Made by a program: the position numbers and the translations under genes | Notes under the pieces: generated by a model | What the model was told of the DNA's origin: nothing | The model's database searches: none | Seen by the model: the letters and a program-made list of their open reading frames with translations, nothing else | Shown here: one piece after another, positions 35,597 to 45,612 of the stretch | Layout: each line of letters starts with the position of its first letter | How positions within the stretch are numbered: position 1 is the stretch's first letter | Assembly (NCBI RefSeq): GCF_030812785.1 | Contig: NZ_JAUSTJ010000001.1 | Span: 1,612,001 to 1,676,000, forward strand | From: Sphingomonas kyeonggiensis | Lineage (GTDB): Bacteria; Pseudomonadota; Alphaproteobacteria; Sphingomonadales; Sphingomonadaceae | DNA: 64,000 nt | Reading direction: 5' to 3'

Positions 35597-36613
35597 ATGA
35601 AGTCGCGTTCGATTCCGCAGCCGATGGAGGCAGTGCTGGCCGACGACCTGCCTACGGGCGGCGGCTGGCAGTTCGAGCCCAAATGGGACGGATTTCGCGC
35701 GCTTGCGCTGCGCGAGGGAGAGGAGGTCGAGCTCTGGTCGAAGTCGGGCAAGCCGCTCGGCCGATATTTTCCCGACATCGTCGATATGCTGCGGGGCCTT
35801 GCGGCGAAGCGCTTCCTTCTCGATGGCGAGCTCATCATTCCCGTCGGGGACAGCCTGTCCTTCGCGGCGCTCCAGGCCCGGCTCCATCCGTCGGCTTCCC
35901 GTGTCGCCAAGCTGGTCGCCGAGGCACCCGCACAGTTCATGCTGTTCGACTGCCTGCAGGTCGGCGAAACGTTCCTGGCGGACAAGCCGCTCGTCGAAAG
36001 GCGCGCTGCGCTCGAGGCATTCCACGCGGCGCATGCATTGCCCCGGCTGATGCTGTCCCCTCGGACCGAGGAAGCGCAGGTGGCACGGAACTGGCTCGCC
36101 GGAAGCGGCGGCGCGCTCGACGGCATTGTCGCGAAGCCGCTGGGCGAACCTTATCGTGCCGGCGAACGCGCTATGCGCAAGGTCAAGCAATTAAGGACCG
36201 CCGACTGCGTCGTGGGTGGCTATCGGCAGGGCGCCAAGGGAAGCGTGTCCCTGTTGCTCGGTCTCTACGACGAGGACGGATTGCTCGATCATGTTGGCTT
36301 CACCTCGAGTTTCGCGGCCGCCGACCGAGCTGAAATCCTGCAAAGGGTGACCGGAGCCGTGGGCGAGCCGGGCTTCACCGGCGACGCACCCGGCGCACCG
36401 AGCCGGTGGAGCGGGGTTGCCAAGCCTTATGTGAAGCTGCGCCACGCGCTGGTGGCCGAGGTGGTCTACGACCAGGTCAGCGCAGGGCGCTTTCGCCATG
36501 GCACGCGGTTCCTGCGCTGGAGGCCCGACAAGGCACCGGCGCAATGTACGCGAGACCAGTTGATACGCGAACTCCGGCCCGCCGAGTTGGAGGTGATCCT
36601 GGCCAAGGCGTGA
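35597..36613 (+). CDS. ligC: ATP-dependent DNA ligase (LigC type)
   Basis: 338 residues. Motif I with the adenylated lysine is EPKWDGFRA (Lys29); motif III is FLLDGELIIP; motif IV LDGIVAKP; motif V RKVKQLRTADCVVGGYR. The OB-fold domain follows (LLLGLYDEDGLLDHVGF). LigC enzymes seal nicks in a backup excision-repair or NHEJ path in bacteria that also have LigD, which is encoded at 55021. The start has no strong ribosome site but puts motif I at the right distance. Confidence 0.9.
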   Translation: MKSRSIPQPMEAVLADDLPTGGGWQFEPKWDGFRALALREGEEVELWSKSGKPLGRYFPDIVDMLRGLAAKRFLLDGELIIPVGDSLSFAALQARLHPSASRVAKLVAEAPAQFMLFDCLQVGETFLADKPLVERRAALEAFHAAHALPRLMLSPRTEEAQVARNWLAGSGGALDGIVAKPLGEPYRAGERAMRKVKQLRTADCVVGGYRQGAKGSVSLLLGLYDEDGLLDHVGFTSSFAAADRAEILQRVTGAVGEPGFTGDAPGAPSRWSGVAKPYVKLRHALVAEVVYDQVSAGRFRHGTRFLRWRPDKAPAQCTRDQLIRELRPAELEVILAKA

Positions 36614-36801
36614 TCTATCGGTCGAATCGCCCCGGGGCGGACGATCCGCAGGCGCGCGGCGCGAGCGGTCACCGCCGACATGTCATTTGGTCAAGGCGCG
36701 CCGCAGGCCGATCGGGCATGACAGGCAGTTCCGCGCGAAACCCAGGCTGAACTGTGGCGACAGATGGAAAGCGGCGCGCGACGGACGGATCGATGCAGGC
36801 C

Positions 36802-36826
36802 GGAACGGCGCGAATAGCGCATTGTT
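36802..36826 (+). promoter_or_regulatory. General-stress-type promoter
   Basis: GGAAC at 36802-36806 and TGTT at 36823-36826, spacer 16, 30 bases before the SRPBCC gene. The -10 has one mismatch. Confidence 0.5.
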
Positions 36827-36856
36827 CTAACGAGATAATCTCCCGGAGAGACGAAG

Positions 36857-37462
36857 ATGGGCGAGACTCTCGACACGCCGCAGCGCGACGATGCGCCACT
36901 GGCGACTTCCAAGGATTCGGCCGCGGTCGATGCGGCGACCGATACGCTGATCGACAAGCCTGGCCAGGGTGACGCCGACGTGCTGGTCGGCCGTACTGTG
37001 ACGATCAACCGGCCGCGCGAAGAGCTGTTCGCCTATTGGCGCGACTTCGCCAATCTTGCGACGTTCATGGAGAATGTCGAACGCATCGACGTGCTCGATG
37101 ACAGGCGCTCGCACTGGGTCGTCAAGGCCCCCGGCGGCAGGACCGTCGAATGGACCTCGGCGATCACCGAGGAGCGGGACGGCAGCTTCATCGCCTGGGC
37201 TTCCGAGGATGGCGCCGACGTGCCGAACAGCGGTCGCATCGACTTTCGCGATGCGCAAGGTGGTCGCGGCACGATCGTGACTGCGACGATCCTCTACGAT
37301 CCGCCAGCCGGCGCGATCGGCAAGCTGATCGCGAAGATGTTCCAGCGCGAGCCGGCCATTCAGGCGCGCCGGGACCTGCGCCGCTTCAAGCAACTGATGG
37401 AAACCGGCGAGATCGCCACCGGCGCGCGCAACAAGCGGCTCCAGGACGAAGGGAAGAACTGA
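36857..37462 (+). CDS. SRPBCC-family (cyclase/dehydrase) protein
   Basis: 201 residues from ATG 36857 (after CGGAGAGACGAAG). The START/Bet-v1 core reads VTINRPREELFAYWRDFANL, FMENVERIDVLDDRRSHWVV and EWTSAITEERDGSFIAWAS, with a C-terminal helix EPAIQARRDLRRFKQLMET. This is the YndB/polyketide-cyclase-like subgroup found next to stress-induced alcohol dehydrogenases. The ligand is unknown. The next gene follows within 40 bases. Confidence 0.85.
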   Translation: MGETLDTPQRDDAPLATSKDSAAVDAATDTLIDKPGQGDADVLVGRTVTINRPREELFAYWRDFANLATFMENVERIDVLDDRRSHWVVKAPGGRTVEWTSAITEERDGSFIAWASEDGADVPNSGRIDFRDAQGGRGTIVTATILYDPPAGAIGKLIAKMFQREPAIQARRDLRRFKQLMETGEIATGARNKRLQDEGKN

Positions 37463-37496
37463 TGCGCGCGAGTCTTTTTGAAGAGGGAGCACGCTG

Positions 37497-38687
37497 ATGC
37501 GCGCACTGGCCTGGCACGGAAAGCACGACGTCCGCGTCGATACGGTCGACGATCCCGAGATCCTCAACCCGCGCGACGCGATCATCAAGGTGACCTCGAC
37601 CGCGATCTGCGGATCCGACCTTCATCTCTACGACGGCTACATCCCGACGATGATGAAGGGCGACATTCTCGGCCATGAGTTCATGGGCGAGGTGGTCGAG
37701 GTCGGTCCCAAATCGACGCTGAAGATGGGCCAGCGCGTCGTGGTGCCGTTCACCATCGCCTGCGGCAGCTGCTACCATTGCGGCAAACACCAGTACTCGG
37801 CCTGCGATAACGGGCTGCCCGCCGATAACCAGGATATCGCCCAGGAACTGTACGGGCAGCCGATGAGCGGGCTGTTCGGCTATAGCCACATGACCGGCGG
37901 CTATTCGGGCGGACAGGCCGAATATGTCCGCATTCCCTTCAGCGACGTCGGCCCGCTCGTCATCCCCGAGGGGATCGAGGACGAGAAGGTGCTGTTCCTC
38001 TCCGACATCCTGCCGACCGGCTGGATGGCGGCGGAGAATGCGCAGATCGAACCCGGCGACACGGTGGCGGTCTGGGGCTGCGGCCCGGTCGGGTTGTTCG
38101 CGGTCCAGTCGGCCTTCCTGATGGGGGCCGAGCGCGTGATCGCGATCGACCATTTTCCGCGCCGGCTTGAGCTCGCGAAGAAGTTCGGTGCGGAGACGAT
38201 CAACTTCGAAGAGACGCGCACCTACGAGGCGCTGATGGAGATGACCGGCGGCATTGGCCCCGACGCGGTGATCGACGCGGTCGGGCTCGAAGCGCATGGC
38301 TTCTTCGTCGACAATGTGATCGACCAGATCAAGGCAAGCACCTTTCTCGGCACCGATCGCATCCACTCGATCCGTCAGGCGATCCACGCCTGCCGCAAGG
38401 GCGGCCGCGTCTCGATGCCAGCCGTCTATGGCGGTTTCGTCGACAAGTTTCCCCTGGGAGCCTTCATGGAGAAGGGCCTGACGCTGAAGACCGGCCAGAC
38501 CCATGTCCAGCACTACATGCCGGCGCTGCTCAACGCGATCCTGGAAGGCAAGATCGATACGACCTTCCTGATCAGCCACACGCTGCCGCTCGAGGACGCG
38601 CCCAAGGGCTACAAGATGTTCCACGACAACCAGAACGAAGTGACCAAAGTCGTGCTCAAGCCCGGCCTGGCGCTGGCAGCGGAGTAG
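37497..38687 (+). CDS. Zinc-dependent alcohol dehydrogenase (FDH-like class)
   Basis: 396 residues. The catalytic zinc ligands are in [14 protein letters not shown] and [12 protein letters not shown]; the structural-zinc loop is [17 protein letters not shown], and the Rossmann motif is [19 protein letters not shown]. The insert [16 protein letters not shown] is typical of the glutathione-independent formaldehyde-dehydrogenase-like class. It forms a unit with the SRPBCC gene upstream and an SDR 5 bases downstream. The substrate is unknown. Confidence 0.92.
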   Translation: MRALAWHGKHDVRVDTVDDPEILNPRDAIIKVTSTAICGSDLHLYDGYIPTMMKGDILGHEFMGEVVEVGPKSTLKMGQRVVVPFTIACGSCYHCGKHQYSACDNGLPADNQDIAQELYGQPMSGLFGYSHMTGGYSGGQAEYVRIPFSDVGPLVIPEGIEDEKVLFLSDILPTGWMAAENAQIEPGDTVAVWGCGPVGLFAVQSAFLMGAERVIAIDHFPRRLELAKKFGAETINFEETRTYEALMEMTGGIGPDAVIDAVGLEAHGFFVDNVIDQIKASTFLGTDRIHSIRQAIHACRKGGRVSMPAVYGGFVDKFPLGAFMEKGLTLKTGQTHVQHYMPALLNAILEGKIDTTFLISHTLPLEDAPKGYKMFHDNQNEVTKVVLKPGLALAAE

Positions 38688-38692
38688 GGAAA

Positions 38693-39478
38693 ATGGCGAA
38701 CAAACTCGCGATCGTGACCGGTGCCTCCACGGGGATCGGGTTCGAACTGGCGACACTCGCGGCGAAGGAAGGCTATGATCTGATCGTCGTCGCCGACGAA
38801 CCGCTAATAGATGCGGCGGCAGCGGACTTCCGGCAGTTCGGCACCGAGGTACAGTCGGTGCAGGCCGACCTCTCGACGCTCGACGGCGTCGAGGCGCTGC
38901 TCGCGACAGCTGCCGGCCGCGCCATCGATCTGGTTTGCGCGAACGCGGGCATTGGCACCGGCGGTCCCTTTCTCGAGCAGGACGTCGCGGCCTGGCGACA
39001 TTCGATCGACACCAACGTCACCGGCACCGTCTATCTGCTCCAGAACGTCCTGCGCGACATGGTAGCCCGAGACAGCGGCAAGGTGTTGGTGACCGGCTCG
39101 ATCGCCGGATACATTCCCGGGAGCTTCAATGCCGTGTACAATGCCACCAAGGCGTTCATCGACAATTTCACCGAGGCGCTGCGCAACGAGCTCAAGGACG
39201 CCAAGGGCGTCACGCTGACCACGCTGATGCCTGGCGCGACCGACACCGAATTCTTTGCACGTGCCGACATGCTCGACACCAAGGTCGGCCGGGACGATTC
39301 CAAGGCCGATCCTGCCAAGGTGGCGAAGGACGGCTGGGATGCGCTGATGGCCGGCAAGGGTCATATCGTGTCGGGCCTCGCCAACAAGCTGCAGGTGGCA
39401 GCTGCAGGGATCGCGCCGCAATCGGTGCTGGCGGAACTGCATCGGGGCATGGCCGAGCCTGGTGCCGATTCCGACTGA
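38693..39478 (+). CDS. Short-chain dehydrogenase/reductase
   Basis: 261 residues. TGASTGIGFELATLA is the coenzyme motif, CANAGIGTGGPF the NAG motif, GSIAGYIPGSFNAVYNATK has the catalytic Ser and YxxxK, and TLMPGATDTEFF is the classical PGxxxT segment. It starts 5 bases after the alcohol dehydrogenase stop. The role could be detoxification of a carbonyl product; that is inference from gene order. Confidence 0.9.
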   Translation: MANKLAIVTGASTGIGFELATLAAKEGYDLIVVADEPLIDAAAADFRQFGTEVQSVQADLSTLDGVEALLATAAGRAIDLVCANAGIGTGGPFLEQDVAAWRHSIDTNVTGTVYLLQNVLRDMVARDSGKVLVTGSIAGYIPGSFNAVYNATKAFIDNFTEALRNELKDAKGVTLTTLMPGATDTEFFARADMLDTKVGRDDSKADPAKVAKDGWDALMAGKGHIVSGLANKLQVAAAGIAPQSVLAELHRGMAEPGADSD

Positions 39479-39636
39479 CTAGATCTGGCCCAGGGTGGCG
39501 AGGCAAGCTTCGAGGACTTCGCGGCGAAGCCATCGCTGGCGCCGGCAAGAGCCGATCGCGAGGACGGCTAGCCCGGGGCGAAGTCCGGCAATGGCGTCCG
39601 GGTCGCGACCCACTTCGCCGTTAGCCGGGCCTGGCC

Positions 39637-42600
39637 TTACCGAACAGGGTCCGTGGCTCCGCCCTCGCCGGCCTCGCGGATCGTCGCGAGCAATTCCTCT
39701 ATCCGCTCGAGCCTGGCGAGCGGATCCTCGATGCGATCCCTTGCGATCAGCCGGTCGCCCTTCCGCTCGAGCGCGAGGGCCTCGAACGCGCGACCGCTAT
39801 CGGGTCGCGGCGTCAGCGCGATCGCAGCCGGCCCGGCATCAATGCGGGCGATGCCTGCCGAGCGCGCTTCGGTTCGGACGCGGGCGATCGCAAGCAATGT
39901 CCTCGCTTCGGGAAGCAGCGATCCGAACCGATCTTCCAGCTCCTCCTCGATCCGATCGATCTCGCCCGACGATCGCGCACGGGCGAGCCTGATATAGAAA
40001 GTGATCCGGATCTCAGCTTCCGGAATCAACAATCCCGGGAGCCGGCCCTCGATGCCGAGGCGAAGATCGGGCGTCCAGCGCTCCACGGATTCGCCGCGCG
40101 CGGCGCGAAGCGCCGCCCCCAGCAGATCCTGATAGAGGTCTATGCCGATCAGCTTCATATGGCCGGCCTGTGCGTCGCCCATGAGGTCGCCCGCGCCGCG
40201 CATGTCGAGGTCCGCCGCGCTCACCGCGAAGCCTGCGCCGAGCCGATCGAAGGCCTCGAGCGTCCGCAGGCGCTTCAACGTTCGCGGCGCCAGCGCCTTG
40301 TCCGGGTCGGTCAGGAGGATGACCTGGCCACGGCGTCCGCCGCGACCGACGCGTCCGCGCAGCTGGTGGAGCTGGCTCAGGCCGAACCGGTCCGCCCGCC
40401 AGATCACCATGGTGTTCGCGCGCGGTACGTCGAGGCCGGCCTCGATGATGTTGGTCGCCAGCAGGACGTCGCCGTCGCCCCGCGCGAAGCGGACCATGGT
40501 CTCGTCGATCTCCGCCGCGCCCATCTTGCCATGGGCAGTCAGCACCTCGAGTTCCGGCACGAGCTCGCCGAGAATTGTGGCGAGCGGCGCCATGTCCTCG
40601 ATACGCGGCACGACCACGAAGCTCTGGCCCGCCCGGCTGCGCTCGCGCAGCAGTGCCGCCCGTATCGCGGCCTTGTCGAACGCGGTGACCGCAGTGCGGA
40701 TCGGCTGCCGCCGCGCTGGCGGCGATGCGATGATCGAGAGCTGCTGGATGCCGACAAGTGCGCTTTGCAGCGTGCGCGGGATCGGAGTCGCGCTCAGCGA
40801 GAGCGCATGGCCTGCCCCCAGCTTACGAAGGCGTTCCTTGTCGGCTGTGCCGAACCGCTGCTCTTCGTCGATGATGACCAGGCCTAGCCTGTTGTAGGTG
40901 ACGCCCTTGCCGGCCACGGCGCCCGTGCCGACGACGACCCGGATCGAGCCGTCCGCGATGCCGGCTCGGACGCGCCTGCGCTCGGCCGGCGTGGAAAGCC
41001 GGGACAGACCCGCGACCTCTATTCCGGTTCCCTCGAACCGCGCGGCGAAATTTTCAAGGTGCTGGCGCGCGAGCACGGTGGTGGGGGCGGCGATCGCGAC
41101 CTGATATCCCGCGAGCGCAGCGAGCGCGGCCGCGCGCAGCGCCACCTCGGTCTTGCCGTATCCAACATCGCCGATGACGAGGCGGTCCATCGGCTTTCCC
41201 GAGGCGAGATCGGCGCGCACCGCATCGATCGCCCTGGCCTGGTCCCGCGTCTCGGTGAATGCGAATCCGCCGGCGAATTTCTCATACTCAGCCGAGTCCG
41301 GCGCGAGCACCGGCGCCGTTCGCCCGGCGCTCGCCGCTGCGATCTCGATCAGCCCCGCTGCGGTCTCCGCGATCGCGGCGTCGATCGCGGAACGGCGCTT
41401 CTCCCAACTGGAACCGTCGAGCCTGTCCAGCGTCACTGCGTCGGCGTCCGCGCCGTAGCGCCACAGGCGATCGGCCTGGCCGATCGGCACGAGCCGCATT
41501 GCGCCCCCTGCATATTCGAGTGCGATCGCTTCCGTGTCCCCTGCCGGCGAGGCTCCGAGCCCATGGACGCGGCCGATGCCATGGTCCTCATGGACGACGA
41601 CGTCGCCGATGCGGATCTCGTCCAGCGCGAAGACCAATGCCTGGTGGCTGTCGGCGATCTCATCGCCGCGTTCCGCCCGGCTGCCGAGCAGATCGGCGGC
41701 CGCAACGGCAACCAGATTGCCGCGGCGGAAGCCGCGGTCCAGGGGCACTTGGAGGGCGAGAAGGCGGCCAGGCTCGGCTCCGACGACGCTCGCCCAGTCC
41801 GGCATGTCCGTGATCTCGGCCCTTGCCGCCTTGGCGACGCGTGCGCGAAGAAAGCGCAGGTCGCGGGCGGTTCCGAGGATCGCCAGGGTGCCACCCCCCG
41901 CGAGCAGCGCGCGCGCGAATGCTCCAAAGGCGCGCATTGGGGATCTTTCCTCCACGAACCGGGGGACGGGAGCCGGTTCGGCTTCCAGCTCTATAGCCTT
42001 GCGCTCCGCGATCGCTGCGGACCAGTCGCGATCGCCGACGACGTGCCGGCGCGCCTTGCCAGGACGCCTCCGCTCGGCATCCGCGACGAGGGCGAGCAAT
42101 CGACGCCGGCGCTCCTCCGCGCCGGTCTCGATCGCGAGCCGGGCGCCCGGGAGGTGATCGACGAGCGAGACGCCTTCGTTCCCAATATCCGGCTCGGCCA
42201 CGCGCCCAAGCTCGCGCGCGTCGAGTTCCTCTACCGAACGCTGGTCGATCGGATCGTAGCTCCGGATGGAAACAATCACGCCATCGACAATCTCGACGCG
42301 CAGCGGAAGCTCGGCATCGGCCGGAAACACGTCGAGGACCTGGCCCCGAAGCGCCACTTCTCCCGGTTCGTCGACCCGTTCGTCGCTGACATAGCCAGCC
42401 TCGACGAGGCCGTCGAAGAGGCTGGCCAGGTCCACTGCCTCGCCGCGGACAACCCTGGGCGGCTCGGCATCGAAAGCCTGTGGCGGCGGGTAGCGATGGC
42501 CGAGCGCCTCGCCGCTGGTCACCAATGCGATCCGGCGCTGGCGCTCGTGCGCCTGGGCGAGGCGGAGGCGGCGCAACGCAGAGACGCGTTGCCCGACATT

Positions 42601-42849
42601 CACCGGGGATGCCGGCGCGTCGTCGCCCGGAATCGCGTCGCTGCCGGGGCAGTAGATGATCTCTGCTTCGGTGAGAGCGTCTAGCGTCCGGGCAAGCGCC
42701 GCCGCCCGCTGTTCATCGCCAGCGGCGACGATGACGTCTTCCAAGGCAAGGATCTCGGCCAACTGGGCCGCGGCCGCGCCGATCGGGGCGGGGCGCACCT
42801 TATCGGGGGTAGCGAGGGCGCGGACCGCAGGCTCGGGCATGGATGACAC
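39637..42849 (-). CDS. mfd: Mfd-family transcription-repair coupling factor / translocase
   Basis: 1070 residues; ordinary Mfd has about 1150. UvrB-like N-terminus, then the RNA polymerase-interacting CarD-like module (IRIGDVVVHEDHGIGRVHGL), Walker A (VIGDVGYGKTEVALRAA), the DEEQ box (LVIIDEEQRFG), SATPIPRTLQSALVGIQQLS, RFARGDGDVLLATNIIEAGL, the Q/R-rich motif SQLHQLRGRVGRGG, and a TRCF C-terminal domain. It removes stalled RNA polymerase and recruits UvrA. Several blocks differ from housekeeping Mfd, for example VIWRADRFGL, so this could be a second paralogue. GTG 42849 (AAGGT 8 bases upstream) or ATG 42840 are possible starts. Confidence 0.88.
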   Translation of the reverse strand: MSSMPEPAVRALATPDKVRPAPIGAAAAQLAEILALEDVIVAAGDEQRAAALARTLDALTEAEIIYCPGSDAIPGDDAPASPVNVGQRVSALRRLRLAQAHERQRRIALVTSGEALGHRYPPPQAFDAEPPRVVRGEAVDLASLFDGLVEAGYVSDERVDEPGEVALRGQVLDVFPADAELPLRVEIVDGVIVSIRSYDPIDQRSVEELDARELGRVAEPDIGNEGVSLVDHLPGARLAIETGAEERRRRLLALVADAERRRPGKARRHVVGDRDWSAAIAERKAIELEAEPAPVPRFVEERSPMRAFGAFARALLAGGGTLAILGTARDLRFLRARVAKAARAEITDMPDWASVVGAEPGRLLALQVPLDRGFRRGNLVAVAAADLLGSRAERGDEIADSHQALVFALDEIRIGDVVVHEDHGIGRVHGLGASPAGDTEAIALEYAGGAMRLVPIGQADRLWRYGADADAVTLDRLDGSSWEKRRSAIDAAIAETAAGLIEIAAASAGRTAPVLAPDSAEYEKFAGGFAFTETRDQARAIDAVRADLASGKPMDRLVIGDVGYGKTEVALRAAALAALAGYQVAIAAPTTVLARQHLENFAARFEGTGIEVAGLSRLSTPAERRRVRAGIADGSIRVVVGTGAVAGKGVTYNRLGLVIIDEEQRFGTADKERLRKLGAGHALSLSATPIPRTLQSALVGIQQLSIIASPPARRQPIRTAVTAFDKAAIRAALLRERSRAGQSFVVVPRIEDMAPLATILGELVPELEVLTAHGKMGAAEIDETMVRFARGDGDVLLATNIIEAGLDVPRANTMVIWRADRFGLSQLHQLRGRVGRGGRRGQVILLTDPDKALAPRTLKRLRTLEAFDRLGAGFAVSAADLDMRGAGDLMGDAQAGHMKLIGIDLYQDLLGAALRAARGESVERWTPDLRLGIEGRLPGLLIPEAEIRITFYIRLARARSSGEIDRIEEELEDRFGSLLPEARTLLAIARVRTEARSAGIARIDAGPAAIALTPRPDSGRAFEALALERKGDRLIARDRIEDPLARLERIEELLATIREAGEGGATDPVR

Positions 42850-42971
42850 GCTGTTCTACCTTTCGGATGGGAAGGTCATGCCAGCCGGAGGCTGGGCAAG
42901 CGTCCTCCGGGGAGCCGCATCCCCACGCGCTGGGCGCAGACGGCGAGCCGCACCCGAGCGGCCGATGCCGA

Positions 42972-43520
42972 TCACGACGCATGGTCCAGCACGACTTTCA
43001 CGGGCCAGTCGCCGCCGTCGAGCGGCTCGATCGCGTCGAAGAGGTTGCGCGGCATATCGAGCGCCAGGAAGTCGCAGCCGAAACGGATCGCCTGGCGCGG
43101 CACTGCGCGCAGCGCCTCGCCAATCCCGGCGGGCGGTCCGCTCGCCACTACCACATAGCTGATCTCGCCGGTCGCGCATTCGACAAGCCCCTCGACCGCC
43201 TTCCCCACGCGGTCGCCGACGCTGTCGACGACAGGCATCCCGGCCAGGCCGGTGGCAGTGAATAGCGATGGCGCGGCGGCGCGCCGGCTCGCCTGGGAGG
43301 CGGACTTCCCGCCATCCTCATAGACGCGCTGGCGGCCCAGCCAGCGCCAGATCCCCACCGCGTTGACGAGCGTCAGGAAGCAGTTGGTCGCGAGCAAATT
43401 GGTCTGTCCGCTGGAAAGGCCGACCGTCGCCCAGCCGAGCGATCCGACGGTGAAGACGACGAAGCCCCATCCCGTCAAACGGGCACCGAGGTTCGCGGCG
43501 GTCATCATCGCCGCGATCAT
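42972..43520 (-). CDS. PRC-barrel-domain membrane protein
   Basis: 182 residues from the ATG at 43520. Three hydrophobic stretches (GFVVFTVGSLGWATVGL, ATNCFLTLVNAVGIW) are followed by a PRC-barrel-like domain (LAGMPVVDSVGDRVGKAVEG, CATGEISYVVVASG, AIRFGCDFLALDMPR). Upstream in the same frame the translation VATLIAIAGWVAPCATM looks like a genuine first helix, but no usual start codon is found before about 43575. The true start could be non-canonical or lost. The role is unknown. Confidence 0.7.
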   Translation of the reverse strand: MIAAMMTAANLGARLTGWGFVVFTVGSLGWATVGLSSGQTNLLATNCFLTLVNAVGIWRWLGRQRVYEDGGKSASQASRRAAAPSLFTATGLAGMPVVDSVGDRVGKAVEGLVECATGEISYVVVASGPPAGIGEALRAVPRQAIRFGCDFLALDMPRNLFDAIEPLDGGDWPVKVVLDHAS

Positions 43521-43740
43521 GGTCGCGCAGGGCGCTACCCAGCCAGCAATCGCAATAAGCGTGGCGACCTCCCATGATAGTCCGGTCGCGACGCGCAGGT
43601 CGCGGCCTTTGCCAAAGTGGCGCGTCGCCCTATGGCGTCGGTGCGCTGCTCAACTCGAAAGCGGGCACGGCGTTCCTCAGAAATCTCGCGCTCGCTCAGG
43701 CACTTGCTTCAGGTTAAACCCCTAGGCGACGGTTGGGAGC

Positions 43741-45006
43741 ATGGTTGCAGCAACAGTTTGTTACAACCCGGCCGCTCGGGCGTTGCAGCGTTTCCCAATG
43801 AGGAAGCCAGATTTGCCGATGCCACTCCCAGCCGACCGCAAGACCATGTTGGAAAGTCGCCGCGCCATGAAGATGGCCCGGTCCGCGCACGCCTTCGTCC
43901 GCGGCAACACCGCCAAATTCTACGAATGGCTGGCGGCATCGCCCGCCGCGCGCCGGGTCCCGCAGGGGCCGGCGATATGGATTTGCGGCGACTGCCACCT
44001 CGGCAATCTCGGACCGCTCGCCAACGAACTGGGCGACGTGGAAATTCAGATCCGCGACCTCGACCAGGCCGTCATCGGAAATCCGGCCCACGACCTGATT
44101 CGCCTGGGCCTGTCGCTCGCGACGGCGGCACGCGGTTCCGATCTTCCGGGTGTCGTGACCGCTCGAATGATGGAGGAAATGGTGGATGGCTATGGCGCGG
44201 CGCTGCGCGATCCCGATCGGGACGACCCCGGTGTGGAGCCCGAGCTCGTCCGCAGCGTCAAGCGGCGAGCGCTGGGACGCCGCTGGAAACACCTTGCCAA
44301 GGAGCGCCTGGACGCGATCGAGCCGAGGCTGCCGCTGGGCAAGCGCTTCTGGGCGCTGGACCCCGACGAGCGTGCCGCGCTGCAAAGCCTGTTCGAGGAT
44401 GGCGATGTCGCGCGGCTGATCCTGTCGCTCGACCGCAAAGGGAAGGCGCGCAGCGTCCGGCTCGTCGATGCAGCCTATTGGATGAAAGGCTGCAGCTCGC
44501 TCGGGTCGCTGCGTTTCGCGGCGATCGTCGGCTTGGAGACGGGCAAGGGGAAATCGGAATACGCCTTGATGGATTTGAAAGAGGCGGTCGAGCCGATCGC
44601 GCCGGCCTATCGGGGCGCCCGCCTGCCCAAGGACCAGGGGGAAAGGGTTGTCACCGCCGCGAAGGCACTCTCGCCTCACCTCGGCTCGCGCATGATGCCC
44701 GTGCATATGCTGGGCCGCAGCCTGGTGCTGCGCGAACTGGCGCCCCAGGACCTCAAGATCGAAGTCGAGCAGTTCAGCCAGGGACAGGCGATTAAGGCTG
44801 CACGCTATCTCGCCTTCGTGGTGGCCAAGGCGCATGCGAGGCAACTCGACGCCCATGACCGCAAGGCGTGGGGGGAGGCGCTTGACGCCGACCGGCGCGG
44901 ATTGATCGACGCCCCCTCTTGGCTCTGGGAGAGCGTCGTTTCCCTCGCAGGGAGCCACGAGGCGGGGTATCTTGAGCATTGCAGGCGCTACGCGCTGGCC
45001 GCCTGA
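43741..45006 (+). CDS. DUF2252-family protein
   Basis: 421 residues. ARSAHAFVRGNTAKFYEWLA, IWICGDCHLGNLGPLANELG, IQIRDLDQAVIGNPAHDLIR and LSLATAARGSDLPG form the DUF2252 signature, a kinase-like fold with GDxHxxN resembling the aminoglycoside-phosphotransferase catalytic loop. The C-terminal part has QFSQGQAIKAARYLAFVVAK. The start is uncertain: ATG 43741 and ATG 43798 are both in frame and neither has a good ribosome site. The substrate is unknown. Confidence 0.85.
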   Translation: MVAATVCYNPAARALQRFPMRKPDLPMPLPADRKTMLESRRAMKMARSAHAFVRGNTAKFYEWLAASPAARRVPQGPAIWICGDCHLGNLGPLANELGDVEIQIRDLDQAVIGNPAHDLIRLGLSLATAARGSDLPGVVTARMMEEMVDGYGAALRDPDRDDPGVEPELVRSVKRRALGRRWKHLAKERLDAIEPRLPLGKRFWALDPDERAALQSLFEDGDVARLILSLDRKGKARSVRLVDAAYWMKGCSSLGSLRFAAIVGLETGKGKSEYALMDLKEAVEPIAPAYRGARLPKDQGERVVTAAKALSPHLGSRMMPVHMLGRSLVLRELAPQDLKIEVEQFSQGQAIKAARYLAFVVAKAHARQLDAHDRKAWGEALDADRRGLIDAPSWLWESVVSLAGSHEAGYLEHCRRYALAA

Positions 45007-45070
45007 CGCACGCCCTTCCTTGCGATCGTCGCGTCCCCGGTGGCGGACGGCCTGACTCTGCCGGCGAAAG

Positions 45071-45095
45071 GGAACTGGGTGCATTCGCGTCGGTT
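45071..45095 (+). promoter_or_regulatory. General-stress (EcfG-type) promoter
   Basis: GGAAC at 45071-45075 and GGTT at 45092-45095, spacer 16, 32 bases before the start of the 161-residue gene. Confidence 0.65.
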
Positions 45096-45126
45096 GGAAG
45101 CGCGAATTCCGACGGGAGCAAATCAC

Positions 45127-45612
45127 ATGACGACGACTCCGACAGAAGCCGCCGGCGCCGCCGCGGCGCCCGAGGCGCCCGAGGCGGCGTCGCCCTCGGC
45201 ACTGTCTCACATCGCCAGCCGCATCGGCACCTCGAGCAATGCCCTTGTCGACCAGGGTATCGCGCGGCTTGGCCGGATTGCCGAAGAGCGAAAGGCAGGA
45301 GCTGCCGATGCCATCGGCACCGTCGTCGAGATCGTGCGCCAGTTCGGCGACGATGCCGGGGAAAGATTTGGCGATACTGCCGGAAGCGCCGTCCATCGTG
45401 GTGGAGACGCCCTCGATCGGCTCGCGAAGACGGTGCGGAACACGCAACTGGACGAAATCGCCGTCGGCACGCGGCGCGTCATCGGGCGCAACCCGGTGAT
45501 CGCGATCGGCGCGGCCTCGCTGCTGGGCTTCGCGGCCGGACGCATTTTCAAGGCCGGGCTGGTTCGGTCCGGGTCCGGTAGCCAGGCACGCGCAAAGGAG
45601 GCGCTCGCATGA
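45127..45612 (+). CDS. DUF883/ElaB-like membrane-associated protein (161 aa)
   Basis: An Ala/Pro/Glu-rich N-terminus precedes helical segments (LVDQGIARLGRIAEERKAGA, VVEIVRQFGDDAGERFGDT, ALDRLAKTVRNTQLDEIA) and one hydrophobic segment (GRNPVIAIGAASLLGFAAGR). This is the ElaB/YqjD-like layout of tail-anchored, stress-induced proteins. It overlaps the next gene by 4 bases. A consensus general-stress promoter lies upstream. Confidence 0.7.
   Translation: MTTTPTEAAGAAAAPEAPEAASPSALSHIASRIGTSSNALVDQGIARLGRIAEERKAGAADAIGTVVEIVRQFGDDAGERFGDTAGSAVHRGGDALDRLAKTVRNTQLDEIAVGTRRVIGRNPVIAIGAASLLGFAAGRIFKAGLVRSGSGSQARAKEALA

Noticed and set aside
41059..42684. 541-codon plus frame opposite the Mfd-type gene
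   Set aside because: Antisense shadow; the minus frame has Walker A, DEEQ and RGRVGR motifs.
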